In this document: one piece after another, positions 10,240 through 22,059 of the stretch
Position numbering within the stretch: the stretch's first letter is position 1
Layout of the letters: each line of letters starts with the position of its first letter
Source of the DNA: Ascaphus truei
Lineage: Eukaryota; Chordata; Amphibia; Anura; Ascaphidae
Direction: 5' to 3'
DNA length: 64,000 nucleotides
Assembly (NCBI GenBank): GCA_036426205.1
Contig: CM071568.1
Coordinates: 218,176,654-218,240,653, forward strand
Translations under genes and position numbers: made by a program
The notes under the pieces: model-generated
Seen by the model: the letters and a program-made list of their open reading frames with translations, nothing else
The model's database searches: none
Told to the model about the DNA's origin: nothing

Positions 10240-10677
10240 TTGTCCTGTCTGGTGGATTGCATGCCGTTGATTGCTGCTTTGGACCGCTCTCATGGATCCT
10301 GGAAGTTAACAGTGAGTTGTACCTGTGGGTTTCCATACCCTTATCTTTCACTGTATGGGACAGTCTTTGTACTGTTTATTGGTGCTCAATAGCACTAGGT
10401 ACTAGTCCACCATCCCTATTAGGGCAATTATATTATATACCATCATATTTAGAGTGGTCCTAGCACAGACTCTTATATACTCAAGGGACTGGTTTATTCT
10501 GATACACTGGCCTTCTACACATCTAGTATATTTCCTAGTCTACTTAGCTTCCAAAGAGTCATGTTGTATCATTACATTAATTGATTATTTTTGTATGCTT
10601 TGAACAGTCATATTTATTCTTGCATTCTATACAGTATGATATGTCACAGCGATCCTGATTTCACAACATATACTGTA
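10240..10677. other. No gene recognised
   Basis: Possibly the flank of the PLE-like repeat; two TACAGTA/TACTGTA heptamers near 10632 and 10670. Confidence 0.4.
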
Positions 10678-10783
10678 GGACCATATTAACTAAGCAGTAT
10701 GTTGTTCGGTGCCTTATAGTCTATACACTTGCATGGGCCTAAGGTGCCTTATAGCTGGATTATGATTATTAAATATGGTCCAT
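10678..10783. mobile_element. Short palindromic MITE, Harbinger-like ends
   Basis: Begins GGACCATATTAACTAAGCAG and ends TTATTAAATATGGTCC, an inverted repeat; GGTGCCTTATAG occurs twice inside. Related truncated ends occur at 17131 and 32291. A TWA-type duplication is not clear. Confidence 0.5.
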
Positions 10784-11640
10784 AATCTGTAAAACAATGT
10801 AATACAGCATAGTGCTATATATTTTTGTTATACCATCTTTCATTTTTATACAGGCTCCATCAACAGATACTGTCGCTTAAAGAATATATGAAAAATGTAT
10901 CCTTATAATATAATTGTCATGCGGGAAAAGGTTGGAAAACTTTCATTTACACGCAGTTCGATTTGCTAAATGCTTAGGAATTGCTCAATGAGTTTGGAAT
11001 GCATTAAGCTGCCATGCAGCAAGAATCCTTTTCAATCACTGATGGTCTACTTTATACAATGAAAGTGCAACTCAGCTTGGCACAAAGTAAAATCTCAAAT
11101 AACTTGCACTGTACAGGCACTTCAAATATTCATCTCAGAACTAATTTAGTATCTGATAATCCTCCATTGACTCTGACCTCATAAATAAGTTAATGAGTTT
11201 GTCTGCTATTCTTTGAGGCAGGAACACACCACAAGTATTTACTATGCGGCAGGAACATGCCACAAGTATTCTTGGAGCACACTAAACTGTTGGCTTTTAA
11301 AGTAGCCTTTTCTTTGTTTACATGCTAATATATTGCAGTGGTTGGTAATATTAGCATGTAATTTCCAGTGAGGTTTAATAAGAGTAGTAAAATAATAACA
11401 ATGCTTAGTAAGCCCATCAGATTTGCATGTTTTGCTATTCTTTAAGCCCTTCTCTCATGTCCAAACAGTGGAGTAAAGGCTATTTTAGAAGCAGTTTCAT
11501 GACCAGGGCGGCTACCAGGTGGCTCCCGTCTGCCCCCCCCCCCCCCATCCCCCCAACCCACGTGTAACATACAAATAACGAAAGGAAACCGGAACTATTT
11601 ATTTATAATAAATACCTAATGGGGTAAATGCCACTCCCTG
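10784..11640. other. No gene recognised; C-run at about 11536-11552
   Basis: AT-rich sequence with a local repeat GCAGGAACA(C/T)(A/G)CCACAAGTATT at about 11218 and 11248, and a poly(C) tract. No coding signal. Confidence 0.5.
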
Positions 11641-11648
11641 CCAGAGTG

Positions 11649-12075
11649 CTAATTTGCCAGGACAAACGGCCTGCCCCCCTCCACCCCCGTGGCCACACTG
11701 TGCACCCCCCATGCTGCCGTTATCTCTAATGCTGCGCCAGTTGCTCCCGTTTCGACCGTCGTTCCTATGGGAATCGCAAAGGAGGCCAATGCCTGAGGCT
11801 CGAAAGCCTTTAGCATACCCACTAACGCTGCAGTGAATCTCACTTTTTCTGCTGCGCTGTATGACGTCGGATCCAGGGCCGACACTGGAGCTGCTGGCTG
11901 CAAATATGCTGCACCACCTGGGACTCCTCCACCTGTCGCCTCCCTTTCGCCCTGGGCACTGGAAGCTGCGCGAGCCTTCTTGAAGTCCATTAGCTTCCTA
12001 AACGCAATTATCCTGTCGCGCAACCTACCCCTTTTTACCAGCGTAGGTTTCTTACCTATCCTTGGAGACTCGACC
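11649..12075 (-). pseudogene. Unidentified Gag-like reading frame
   Basis: The minus strand is open for 124 codons from a methionine at 12023, and for a little further upstream in the same block. The product starts basic (RDRIIAFRKLMDFKKAR), followed by an alanine/glycine-rich stretch and a helix-like segment SAAEKVRFTAALVGMLKAF. The GC content is much higher than in flanking DNA, as in several retroelement gag genes of amphibians. I do not recognise the family, and no polymerase domain adjoins it. GC-rich non-coding repeats start just upstream. It could be a retroelement Gag piece or a chance frame. Confidence 0.3.
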
Positions 12076-12179
12076 TAGGCAGCGAACCGGGCCGAGCCTT
12101 GTCTTCGACCATCACCAGCTCCGCGCCTGACAAACCAAGCCGGGATTCTCACCTGTCGCCCATAACGTTGCGACCCTAG

Positions 12180-12600
12180 CGGGACCCGTTATGCTGCCGG
12201 CTATTCACCACACCACCCGCCACCGCTGCAGGCGGCCGTCTTGTTCTTCCACCAACTGTGACTGTTGCGGGTGGCCATTTTGTTCTCCCACTGCCTGCAA
12301 CCGCTGCAGGCAGACAAATTGCGCTGTCACCACCCGCAACCATTGCGGGCAGCCGTCCTAGTCTTCTTGAACCTCCTACACCTGCCACTGTGGCGGGCGG
12401 CAATCTTACTGCCACACCACCCATGACACCTGCGGGCGGCTGTTCTGCATACCGTGACGCCCTGCATTGCGGCTCAGTGGCCGGAGGCTGTTGCCCTGCT
12501 TGCGGCCCTTGTCTTCCACCTAGTGCGGCCTACTGCCGCACCCTCTGCGGCCAGGCCTCATCGACTGCTCCATGGCGGGGGGCGGCCTTGGAGCTAGGTG
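12180..12600. repeat. GC-rich degenerate repeat with CCGC...GCGG palindromes
   Basis: Irregular 45-50-bp units contain short palindromes such as CACCGCTGCAGGCGG, AACCGCTGCAGGC and CAACCATTGCGGGC. Open frames on both strands here follow from composition. Confidence 0.6.
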
Positions 12601-13500
12601 CTTGGTTAGCGTGCAAAGCTACAGGAATGTACCGGTCTTGTCCGCTACCTTGGCATCACCTGTTAGTGAACAATGTGTTTAGCTACCGGTCCAACCAGCC
12701 CACTTCGTGGTTCAACGCCTTGGCTTCAGCTACTGCTAGTGTCATTGCTAGTGTGGGATGAAGGTAATACTTGCTAGTGTGCGTGTGTATTAAACTTGTT
12801 GTGATATGCGCCTGCAGGAGCAGCGACCAGCCTTCTTATGGAACTAGCAGCGACCGTGCATGTGCGTGTATTGCGCAGAATGCCAAGGATGCCACACATT
12901 CAGGGAGAGGGGGGAAATGGCCGATTGCCCAATTAGAAATCCCAGCTGAAATAGACAAGCGACATGCAACTGTTATTATCAGAACATCAGTAGCCTTATC
13001 ATCCTGGCAACCATGCCTTTTTGAGACCGCCGCTCAGGCCTTCCCCCACCTTCTGTAAAGAAGAATTCAGGTGAACAGGAAAAAAAACCCGCACATAAGG
13101 TTTTTTTTTTTTTTTAAATAATACTATTAAAATAGCGAAAAGTGGAATCAGCCACTGAGGTGGTCAAAGCGCTGGGTGGTCCCTGAAACACAACCTGCCT
13201 CATAATATACATGCCTTTGGTCCTTCGATGTATAAGCCATGTGAGCACTTATATGACATGCCTAATAATGACTGTGTCCCACCCAGAGCATACAAATTAC
13301 CTTATATGTGTTCTAGCAACGGTCAAGAATAAAGGCATGTATGTGTCATGGCGTACCTGTTTTTTTTAAAAATGCATAACGTAACTACATTTGTTAAGAA
13401 CTAGGCCAATGCTTTCTCTAAAACTAGATCCATAGTCCTTAAATGAGCAGATAACTAGTTGGGTAAATTAATTGCCAATCCAAAAGTTGGATTCAATGAT
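12600..13500. other. No gene recognised
   Basis: Single-copy-looking sequence; T14 at about 13101-13114. Confidence 0.45.
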
Positions 13501-13504
13501 TAAT

Positions 13505-14105
13505 GCACACAGGAGCATTTACTTCCTACACACAAAACAAGCCCAATCAATGCAGCACAAACTACCATAGAAGCGGAATGTACGTTAACGCACCAACCCA
13601 AATTCCCCACAACCACATGGACTGACTACCGGGTACATACACCGCTCAATCCGCCTTAATTAAAAGCAAAACCCACTTTACACACGCATCAGCGGAATGT
13701 ATGTTTTACACATGCAAGCCGGCACATTCATTTGCATGACAAACATGCCCATTTAATTTAGTCCAAAATACCATAAAAACAGAATATACATTTACCCACC
13801 AAATCCCCCACAAATACCTGGGTTGACTACGTGTACTCTCACTGCCGAGTCTGTCGTAATTAGAAGAAAAACCCATATCACACCCGCTTCAGCGGAATGT
13901 CGGTCTCGCACCGCAACAGGAGCTTATGCCTCCAGGACAAACTACAAGTCCATTTAATTTAGCCAAACTACATAAAACAGAGTGTACATTTACACACCTA
14001 CCAAAACCCCACACCACATGGACTGACTACCGGATCCTTTCACTGCTGAATCCGCCTTAATTGTAAGCAAAACCCACTTTACACACACAGCAGCGAATAC
14101 CTAAT
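13505..14105. repeat. Satellite, three units of about 200 bp
   Basis: The segment GCAAAACCCACTTTACACAC (variant GAAAAACCCATATCACAC) recurs at 13666, 13864 and 14067, each time after a CACATGGACTGACTACCGG-like block and before a CAGCGGAATGT-like block. Spacing is 198 and 203 bp. Confidence 0.82.
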
Positions 14106-14111
14106 GGGGTA

Positions 14112-14370
14112 AAAACTGACTGTAACGTACAATAACACAGCCATGCAAACCATACCTAAGCACACATCCATGAAGACCCCTATGTAGCCCCTTCCTGGCA
14201 CCCTTTGAACAATGGACATTGGGCCATATGGTGCTAAGTATAACCCCAACCCTTGCCCCCCTCCAAGCCATTCTTTATGACCATAAAACTGACTATAACA
14301 TACAATAATACAGCCGTGCAAACAATGCCTAAGAACGTATCCATAAAGACCCCTAAATGCCCATATTTGA
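14112..14370. repeat. Direct repeat, period 173 bp
   Basis: AAAACTGACTGTAACGTAC at 14112 and AAAACTGACTATAACATAC at 14285 each begin about 80 bp of matching sequence ending AGACCCCTA. The second copy runs into a LINE tail. Confidence 0.75.
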
Positions 14371-14425
14371 AAACCAGAGGTAACTCAATGTATTACTTCC
14401 TGGTAAAACATTTTACTAATAAATA
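14362..14425 (+). mobile_element. LINE 3' tail fragment
   Basis: AGAGGTAACTCAATGTATTACTTCCTGGTAAAACATTTTACTAATAAATA matches the ends of the LINE copies at 48061-48345 and 51496-51966. Confidence 0.7.
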
Positions 14426-14429
14426 CGCC

Positions 14430-15945
14430 ACTCAACTTACGCCATTATTATTAAAAAACGTTCGTCGGGCCCTATGGAACAGCATCATTTCTCTATCTAG
14501 GTGGAAAATTATTGGTCAAAAGTTGTTAACAAAAAACTCAGTCCCTCTGAGGTGACCTACTGATCATGTGATATACCGCACAATGTTTTTGACCGCTACC
14601 ACTGCAACAGCATAATTTATTTTGTGGCGAATTATTAGTCAAAGTAGTCAACCATGAGGTCAGACCCTCTGTGGTGGCCCATACCCCTTGCCACCACGAG
14701 GCCCCCCCAAACCCCAGCAGGGACCCCAATATGTTCCCGAGTGGGCATTTCCCTTGGCCATATAACCTTGCTGTTATAAACAATGACAACCCCCCCCCCC
14801 CCCCCCAACCTTTTGGCTGCATGCACCACACCAATCACCTTCCTTCTGACGGTATTAAGTACTTCACTCATGCATTTAATCTGTTATTGTTATGCAGGCC
14901 TTCATATTCATAATAATACCTATGAACCTTGAAATGGATGCTCCCCTCCCACAATTGATGCATAAACAACAGACTGCAAACATTGGCATTGAGTTTAAGG
15001 ACAAAACCCCCCAAGTGCCTTCAATACACACTGAAATACCCATATATGGAGTACATCCCGCATGTCATATCCAATTCCTGCCCCATACATTTGCTTGCCA
15101 CCCCTCCTGCTGCATCCAAAACCCCAGCCAGCAACAAGAGACCCGTTGCATGTCCCCATATAGCCTTGTAGCCACGCAAGGCGACACATGGCTAAGGCCC
15201 CCCCTCCGTGCCCACGGACCCCTGCACCAGCTGGAACACGGAAGGGAAACCCACCGTCCAAGAGACAACACACCTTGGCCACGAACAACTCCCCCCCCCC
15301 CCCCAAAACATGCAGGCATTACACCCACCATTACCTTCAAAATGTATTTACTAACAGCGTGCATTGTATGTGTGATTTAAAGTGATATACTGTAAGATGT
15401 TTCTCCTTGCATGGATTAAGATTAATACAATTAAAGCCCTGTAAATCCTGTTTTTGCTGGCTTCTGCATTTTCTCCCTGCATAACATTCCCTATCTATAG
15501 GGTGGGGGAAGAGAGGAGGTTGCATTGTGGCTGCTGTCTCCTCCCCTTTTTAAGACATTGTACACAATAGGCCACGTGGAGTGGGAGGGGGAGGGGTGGC
15601 CGCATGGGGCACATGTTTTGTATACATATATCTGAATCCCAGTGCAGTAATAGCTGCATCTGTTAGTGTAATTTCCCATTCTTAACCACAAAACACCAGT
15701 GCCTAGGGTAACAAAGAAAAGTATATTTCAAGGCTTTAATCCCCCACAATAATTTTATTCAAACATCCGTCCCAGTTTTGAGGTCCAATCTAAGTAACAA
15801 TTTATTTCCCTTTATGTGACCCCACTGATTGAACATTCCCAACTACTTGGCTTCTCAAACATTTCGTGGTCATACACATTTCTTAAAACATTTAAAAGAA
15901 CATTTGCAACTGCACAGCTCAAATCAGGATTAAATAGATTTAGCC
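14430..15945. other. No gene recognised; several poly(C) runs
   Basis: C-runs at 14791-14806 and 15290-15304 sit in a C-rich stretch (14640-15320) where stop-poor frames on both strands are compositional. 15330-15945 is plain AT-rich DNA. Confidence 0.45.
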
Positions 15946-15949
15946 ATGT

Positions 15950-16780
15950 CCCCCTCTTATCGGCCGGTACGGGGCGCGCGCCGGGAGGCTGCGGGAGTGC
16001 GCGGGTTCCGCCAACAGGGTGTGCAGACACCCAGCGCGTGCTGGGTTGCTAGGGAAGCTGCGGGGAGCATGATGGCTGGCGAGCGGGTCGCCGGAGCTCT
16101 GCCGAAGGCGCCGCCATCTTGTCAATGTGCGTGCATGCGCACTGAAGTTTCGCGCATGCACAGGACACACAGAGTTGCGGTGGCCATGTTGTTACACCTC
16201 GCGCATGCACAGGAGACATTGTTGAGTGGCGGCCATTACATGAAGGGCTCCGCGAGGTACTACAACCCCCAGCAGCCTCAGGGGCTGTGAGTCAGGCGGC
16301 GAAGAACAGCCAATAGGGCTGCAGCAATCCCCTGCCCTAAGATTGATACATTTGGCGCGCTCAGACACCACGCCAGTCGAAAGCAGGACACCAAGGAGAC
16401 AGGTAGTTTCTCAGGTGCCAGTGGCCCTGAGACTAGGCCAGATCTCCACTATAGGCCCCAATTCAGGTTGTAGCTGCTGCAGGGAAGGCCCAAAGCTAGG
16501 GACAGTTCCCCAGTAGCTGCTATAGTAAGACACGGCACTGTGTTGACGGACACCACGTGGTGACTGAGGCCTGCGGTCTGGGACCAGACCCAGGCCTATC
16601 CTTTATCAGAGACTATTAAAAGGGGCACACTCCAATGGGAGCCCCCTCAGAGATAGATATCGCACAGATGGAGGCGTTACATACCAGCACATCACCCCAG
16701 GCTCCCAGTGGTGGAGGATCAGGCCTCCTGGACGCCTGACAGGTAATCAGCATGCGTAGTCTCTTTAGTCACGGGGAAAG
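15950..16780 (+). promoter_or_regulatory. CpG-rich promoter-like segment
   Basis: 15950-16260 is dense in CpG and holds TGCATGCGCA (16132-16141) and GCGCATGCAC (16152-16161 and 16201-16210), all NRF1-like; CCGCCATCTTG (YY1-like, 16111-16121); ACTACAACCCCCAGCAGCC (ZNF143/SBS-like, 16259-16277); and AGCCAATAG (NF-Y box, 16308-16316). Downstream is a TATA-like TATTAAAAGG (16614-16623), then a short ATG frame of 24 codons at 16669, followed by CAG|GTAATC, which could be a splice donor. The set of motifs is typical of a housekeeping promoter, but a solo LTR or other transposon promoter would look similar; no TG...CA ends with a target duplication were found. No downstream exon was identified. Confidence 0.5.
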
Positions 16781-17846
16781 AAGGCTACATATAGAAGGTA
16801 AATAAATCTATATTTACACAAAGTGGAGCATGTTAAAAAACATGTTCACTAAGAAATCTTGTAAATATTCAAAATAAATCATAATCAGTACAATACTGTG
16901 ATAGCTGTCTACTACTAGCATACCTCCAAGCGATATTGATTTTTAGTATTTTAACCTTGAAAGGACTTCAAGCACAAAGTAAAAATATGTACACAGGTTT
17001 TCTGACACACATATGTAAAACAAGGTGAAGCACAGCAAATAAGCAGATGCAGAGAGAAAGTAATATAACAAAGCGAGCGTGTGACTTGAGTTAGTAGTAC
17101 TTCTAATCTTATAAGGGATGAAGACAGTGGGCCATATTTACTAAGCAGTGTTCTGCCATAAGGCACCTTCAGTGCTGAAATATATTACAGCCTATTGAGG
17201 TAAACGGACTGTAATTTACCTTCCTCTTCACCAATGTCAGTGTGTTTGACCGAAACATTGATCTGTGTGGATTAAAATTCTTTTTTTTTGTTTGAAAATC
17301 TCTCGAGTGCCAGCTCCTTGTTTTAGCAGTATGTGTCCTGAGATATCTTCATGCACCAGAAGGGGACTCATGGCAGAAGACTACTTAGATATGCTTCTCT
17401 CTCCCTGAAGAGGGTAAAGTGCTTTGTACAGGTATGAACACTCAATGAGAAGCAGAGCTCAAATCTAAGTATACTTTGACAGTGGTGCAAGCCATCAGCT
17501 GGTTTAGCTCACACTGCTAGAGCTGTTGTCCTCAATAACAGAGGTTGTGTTGGTTCAACTTCTGATCCTGACACCAACACCATTCCTCATAAAGTGCCTT
17601 AGACTTTTCAACCCAATAACACTTTGTATGCTGTGTAAAGCCACAAAAATCACTTTCTGCAGTTTGTAGAGTTTATTTAATTTACAATAAAGTACTTCTA
17701 TTCAGTATGTGTCTGGCACTCTGACAGATGGCACAACCTAGAAAAGCAGTAGCTGTGAGTTCTAGTTCTGTTGGGTTGTACAGTACACCATTCTAGTCAT
17801 AAGGCTGGTTCCTTAGGCTTATCAACTCTATATAGTTGGTATTCAA

Positions 17847-17850
<4 letters not shown>
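16781..17850. other. No gene recognised; MITE fragment near 17131
   Basis: AT-rich DNA. GGGCCATATTTACTAAGCAG at 17131 is the end of a Harbinger-like MITE, truncated. GACCGAAACATTGATC near 17249 resembles the GAAAC part of PLE terminal repeats but has no core upstream. Confidence 0.45.

Positions 17851-17929
<79 letters not shown>
17851..17929. repeat. (CT)n microsatellite, about 39 repeats, uninterrupted
   Basis: Pure CT dinucleotides; translated on the other strand they give an Arg-Glu ladder that is not a gene. Confidence 0.98.
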
Positions 17930-17931
<2 letters not shown>

Positions 17932-18054
17932 GAAAAAGGAACACATCTGAGGTACCTTGGTACATATGCTAATAGTTATGCAAAGTATGTTTAAATGAGT
18001 CACACCACCTGAAGTAATTGAAGAGGGTCAGACCCAACAGGATCAGAACCCACA

Positions 18055-18710
18055 ACCCCTCTCTCCCATACACATTAACCCACCCCACCTTCTTTCATCC
18101 ACTCACCCAGCCCCTCTCTCTCATCCACTCGCTCACACCCTGTCTCTCTCACTCACCACTCTCTCTCACCCACCACTCTCTCAACCCTTGCATATCCCTC
18201 TCACTCATTCACACCCCCCTCTCTCCCTCACCCATCTGTCTATGTCACCCACTTATCTCTCTCACCCACCCACCTCTCACCCACCCCTTTCTCACTGACC
18301 CACCTCTCTCTCACCCTCTCACCCCAGCTTTCTCACTCATCCAGCCCAATCTCACCCCTCTCTCACTCACCCATCCCTCTCTCTCACTCACCCAACACAC
18401 ACCACCCCTCTGTCTCACCCTCACCCCCTCTCTCTCACCTCCCTCTCACCCACTCACCCATCTCTGACACACTTACTCAACCACTATCTTTCTCTCACCC
18501 ACCCCCTCTCACTCAACCCTCTCTCTGACCCACCACTCTCTCTCACTCACCTACTCTCACTCCTCTCTATCACACTCAGGCAACCCTCCTATTGCTAACT
18601 CACCAACCCCTCTCCCATGCACCAACCCCTCTCTCAGCCACTCACCGCTCTCTCTCACCCACACACCCCACACTCTCTCCCACACCTACTACCTCTCTCA
18701 ATACAGGGTT
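18055..18710. repeat. Minisatellite CTCTCTCACTCACCCACCC type
   Basis: Degenerate 17-24-bp units made of CTCTCTCAC, TCACCCA and CCCCTCT blocks. Same unit family as 19865-20036 and 20478-20990. Confidence 0.9.
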
Positions 18711-18859
18711 GTTGACTTTTCTTTGTTGCACCTCATTTCTTTTTTTTCTTTGCGATGTTGGCTTTTGGAAGAACACAGTGGATTAAAGGCAATATTTTGC
18801 CTCAAAGTTGTTATTTTATCACAACTTGTGCTGAAATATACTTGCATTAGGCATCACCT

Positions 18860-19480
18860 ACAGGGCTGTAGACAGATTTCCCAGAGCCCAGGACTAGAGT
18901 TACGACTGCCCCCCCCCTTCATGTCAGTGGCTTGTAAGACCCCCCATTTCACATCTCGCGAGCCCCCTCCTCTATTTCTCCCCTCTTCCCACATATTTTC
19001 TCCCCTCTGTCCCACTTTTACTCCCTCTCTTCTTCACACACTCCCACCCCTCATCCCCTCTTTCACCTCCTCTTTCCTTGTTTCTTCTCACTAACCCCAT
19101 CCATCAATTATCCCACTTGCACTCAATCCCACTCCCTCAGTCCCCACTCACACTCATTCCCTCCCCCCTCTGGCCCCACACACAATCCCCCCGCCACAAA
19201 AATTATGCCAAAAAAAACCCCCACACCAAATACAAAAACAAAAAATATCCCCAAATACATTTTTTTAAACCACCCCCAAATACATACAACCCCCCTCCTG
19301 CCAAATAGATTTAAAAAAAACATAACAAACTCAAACGACATTAAAAAAACACCAAATGCATACAACCTCACTACCCACCAAATACATTCAAATAATCCCA
19401 CCTCCAAATACATACAACCCCCCCATATATTTACAACCCCCCCAAATACATTTTAACCCCCCCCCCCCTCAAAAAAAATG
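18860..19480 (+). repeat. Mosaic repeat: unique head, CT-rich body, CCCCAAATACAT array
   Basis: The head GGGCTGTAGACAGATTTCCC (18862) is followed by TTTCACATCTCGCGAG and a CT-rich body. The ACCCCCAAATACATACAACC array follows at about 19190-19450. The complement of 32800-33510 shows the same parts in the same order. No coding capacity; probably one transposable-element family with internal minisatellites. Confidence 0.7.
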
Positions 19481-19484
19481 CAAA

Positions 19485-19860
19485 ATTCAGACTTACCTAC
19501 CTTGAGGATGGTCTCAGGCCTTTGCTACCCTTGTTCTCCTCTAGCTGCTGCTGGCCTCTTGTGGGGCTTCCCTCTCTCCCACGCTCTTCAGGCCTGCCTC
19601 TCTCCATCCCTGTCCCATGCCGGGCCTCTCTCTCATGCCGACTTTAGAGAGAGGCCCTGTGCGGGACAGTGAGGGAGGCCGGACAAAGCAGTTGGCCCCA
19701 ACCTCTGACCGGGCCCAACTTCTTTGCCAGGGTGCCGGTCCTCTCATTGCTGCTGGGTCCTGGCTCTCCCCAGTTGCGGGCCTCCCTCTCTGACACTGTC
19801 CCACGCCAAGCTTCTGATGCCGGGCCTTTCTCATGCCCAACTTGCTTCCGGCACCAGAGG
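19485..19860. other. GC-richer spacer with CTCTCTC...GCCGGGCC repeats
   Basis: Loose repeats of TCCCATGCCGGGCCTCTCTC. No gene recognised. Confidence 0.45.
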
Positions 19861-19864
19861 CTCC

Positions 19865-20036
19865 CTCCCTCTCTAACTCATCCCTTCCTCTCTTTCTCTC
19901 TCTCATCCCTAACACACTCATCCCTCTTACTCACCCCTATCTCATTCAGCCCTCTCTCACTCATCCCCCTCTCATTCAATCAGCCCTCTCTAAATCACTC
20001 ACCCCTCTCACTCATTCATCCCTCTCTTACTCAGCC
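19865..20036. repeat. Minisatellite CTCACTCATCCCTCT type, first part
   Basis: Tandem CT-rich units, interrupted at 20051 by an insertion with a 14-bp target duplication drawn from the array itself. Confidence 0.85.
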
Positions 20037-20050
20037 CTCTTTCTCACTCA

Positions 20051-20463
20051 ATATAGAAGGGTTAATGGGTGCTCCAACAGTCCTGGAATATAATCTTGTA
20101 TTCATGAATAATAGATACAGATATGGCTCAACTATGGAGTGGGTATACTACTAGGTGAGTGAATCAAATCACTGAGACATAAATCTCCTGAAGGCAGCAG
20201 AAAAAATGATGCTGTACTCACTTCGCTGCACCTCATTGGAGATAACTGTATAATAAAGTCCACAACTCACCAAATATTGTAGTAATGATGACGATCCATA
20301 AATTGAAGATAAGTCTTTCAAAAGTCTTACCCACTCTTAGAGCCCACTGGATTCTTGGGGGCGTGTCCAGCCGCTGATTCAGTTCCAACGAGAGCAAAAA
20401 ATATGCAAATAAATGCACAAAGCAGTGCGCTGCTTTGTGCATTTATATGCATATTTTTTTGCT
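20051..20463. mobile_element. Non-autonomous element with 14-bp target duplication, copy 1
   Basis: This 413-bp insert lies in the minisatellite between CTCTTTCTCACTCA (20037-20050) and CTCTTTCTCACCCA (20464-20477). It starts ATATAGAAGGGTTAATGGGT and contains GTGCTCCAACAGTCCTGGAATA. The right end is a hairpin: GAGAGCAAAAAATATGCA (20390) returns inverted as TGCATATTTTTTTGCTCTC (20445-20463). It is homologous to the insert at 23507-24033. The long target duplication points to target-primed reverse transcription; the inverted end suggests a PLE-derived element. No coding capacity. Confidence 0.8.
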
Positions 20464-20477
20464 CTCTTTCTCACCCA

Positions 20478-20990
20478 GTTCTCTCTCACTCAGCCCTCTA
20501 TCACTCAGACCCCTCCCTCTTTCACTTAGCCCTCATCTCTCAGACCTCTCTCATTCACTCATCCATCTCTCTCATTCCCTCCTATTTGACTCAACCCCCT
20601 CACTCACCCCCACTCTCTCTCTTTTTTAGCCTTCTCTCCATCACTCACCCCTCTAAGTCACTCATTTATCCCCCTCTCACTCACCCCTCTCTCACTCATG
20701 CAGTTGCCTTCTCATTCACCTCACTCACTCAGCCCTTTCTCAATCACTCACCCTTCTCTCTTGCACTCAGCCCTCTCACTCAGCCCTTCCAATCTCACTC
20801 ACTCAGCCCTCTCTTAAACAGCCCTCTGATTCACTCAGGCCTCACTCACTCAGCCCTCTGTCACTCATCCCTCACTCACTCAGTCCTCTGTCACCGCTCT
20901 CTGTCAATCACTCTGCCCCTTCACTCAGTCTCCTCTCCCTCACTCACTCAGCTCTCTCTTTCTCACTCACTACAGATTTCTCCCTCTCGC
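20478..20990. repeat. Minisatellite CTCTCTCACTCACTCAGCC type, second part
   Basis: Continuation of the array after the insertion; 16-24-bp units ending in CAGCCCT or CACCCCT. Confidence 0.88.
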
Positions 20991-21711
20991 ATTGGATGAT
21001 ATCTGAATGTTCTATTACAGATTGACTTGATGCTTTAGCAAGTTTATCATACAAATGACCTTTCATATTATTTTTCTTGCAAATAAAGAAACATACTATA
21101 CATACTTACAAACTTTTGTAAATCCTCATTAATTTGTTCTTTGCCTGTTCAAGGGCATCATAGTAAACTGATATTTTTTCACAAACTGTATAATTGTACT
21201 ACACTTATTTTTTTTTGGTGTAATGTGATACATGGCTTACCCTAACTTCAAATTTTTGTTATATTGATCAATGTACAATTTACAGCTTTCTCCATAATCA
21301 TTCTGGTTCACAGTGACTTTTTGTGCTAAATAACATTTTTCATACTGTATATACCTCTATATATTTTTTATTATTGTCTACTATGATTTTTTATGTATGT
21401 ATAGTTTTAGTAGAAAACTGTTTAGTCTATCTAATGTATGTGTCTTTAAGAATCTTTAAGTATCAGACGTCATAGTCAAAAGAACTCATAACATTCCCAA
21501 TTACTGTAGATCACATGAGTAACTTTAGACCTCAGAGAAACACTACTACATAATCTCTACTATTTTTAAACTTTTGCACAATCACTGCGAAACTACCAGG
21601 GATTATGAAGGCATTCATACTTGATCTCTTATGTAAATCCTTGAAACATGAACTGTTGTGATGTTTTGAATTTCTGCTCCCACATGGTAAGATAGTTTGC
21701 AGTATATTGTA
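20991..21711. other. No gene recognised
   Basis: AT-rich; TACTGTA at about 21345 and 21505. Confidence 0.45.
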
Positions 21712-22050
21712 TTGTATGTCTTTCTTTATATAGCGCCATTAATGTACATAGCTCTTCACAGCAGTAATATACGTGACAATCTAATAAATAACAAATAATA
21801 TAAATAACACATGAAGATGAGAAGTAACATTTAGGAAAAGGAGTCCCTGCTCCGAGGAGCTTACAATCTAATTTGTTGGTAGGAAGAACATACAGAGACA
21901 GTAGGAGGACGTTCTGTAAGTGCGTCTGCAAGGGGCCAAGGTTAATATATGAGGTGTTAATTATCAGCCATGGAGCTACTCATATGCTTCCTTAAACAGA
22001 TTATATGCTTCCTTAAGCAGGTGTGTTTTGAGGCATATTGAAAGTTGCAG
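21712..22050 (-). mobile_element. L2-type LINE 3' end, second copy
   Basis: Reads in parallel with 6298-6600: TTTATATAGCGCCATTAATG, CTTCACAGCAGTAATA, GGAGTCCCTGCTCCGAGGAG, and ATGCTTCCTTAAACAG in place of the ORF2 end. ATATGCTTCCTTAA(A/G)CAG is duplicated in tandem at about 21982 and 22003. Confidence 0.8.
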
Positions 22051-22059
22051 GTTTTTTTT

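Noticed and set aside
14538..15380. Several 80-160-codon frames
   Set aside because: C-rich sequence with homopolymer runs; frames on both strands overlap and match nothing.
17797..18003. Minus-strand frame encoding an Arg-Glu ladder
   Set aside because: Direct translation of the (CT)n microsatellite.
18018..18786. Plus-strand frames resembling a Ser/His/Pro-rich protein
   Set aside because: Minisatellite translation, as for 19669-20154 and 20355-20999.
19190..19460. Interstitial telomeric repeats
   Set aside because: The unit is CCCCAAATACATA, not CCCTAA; no run of TTAGGG was seen here or at 32800-33110.
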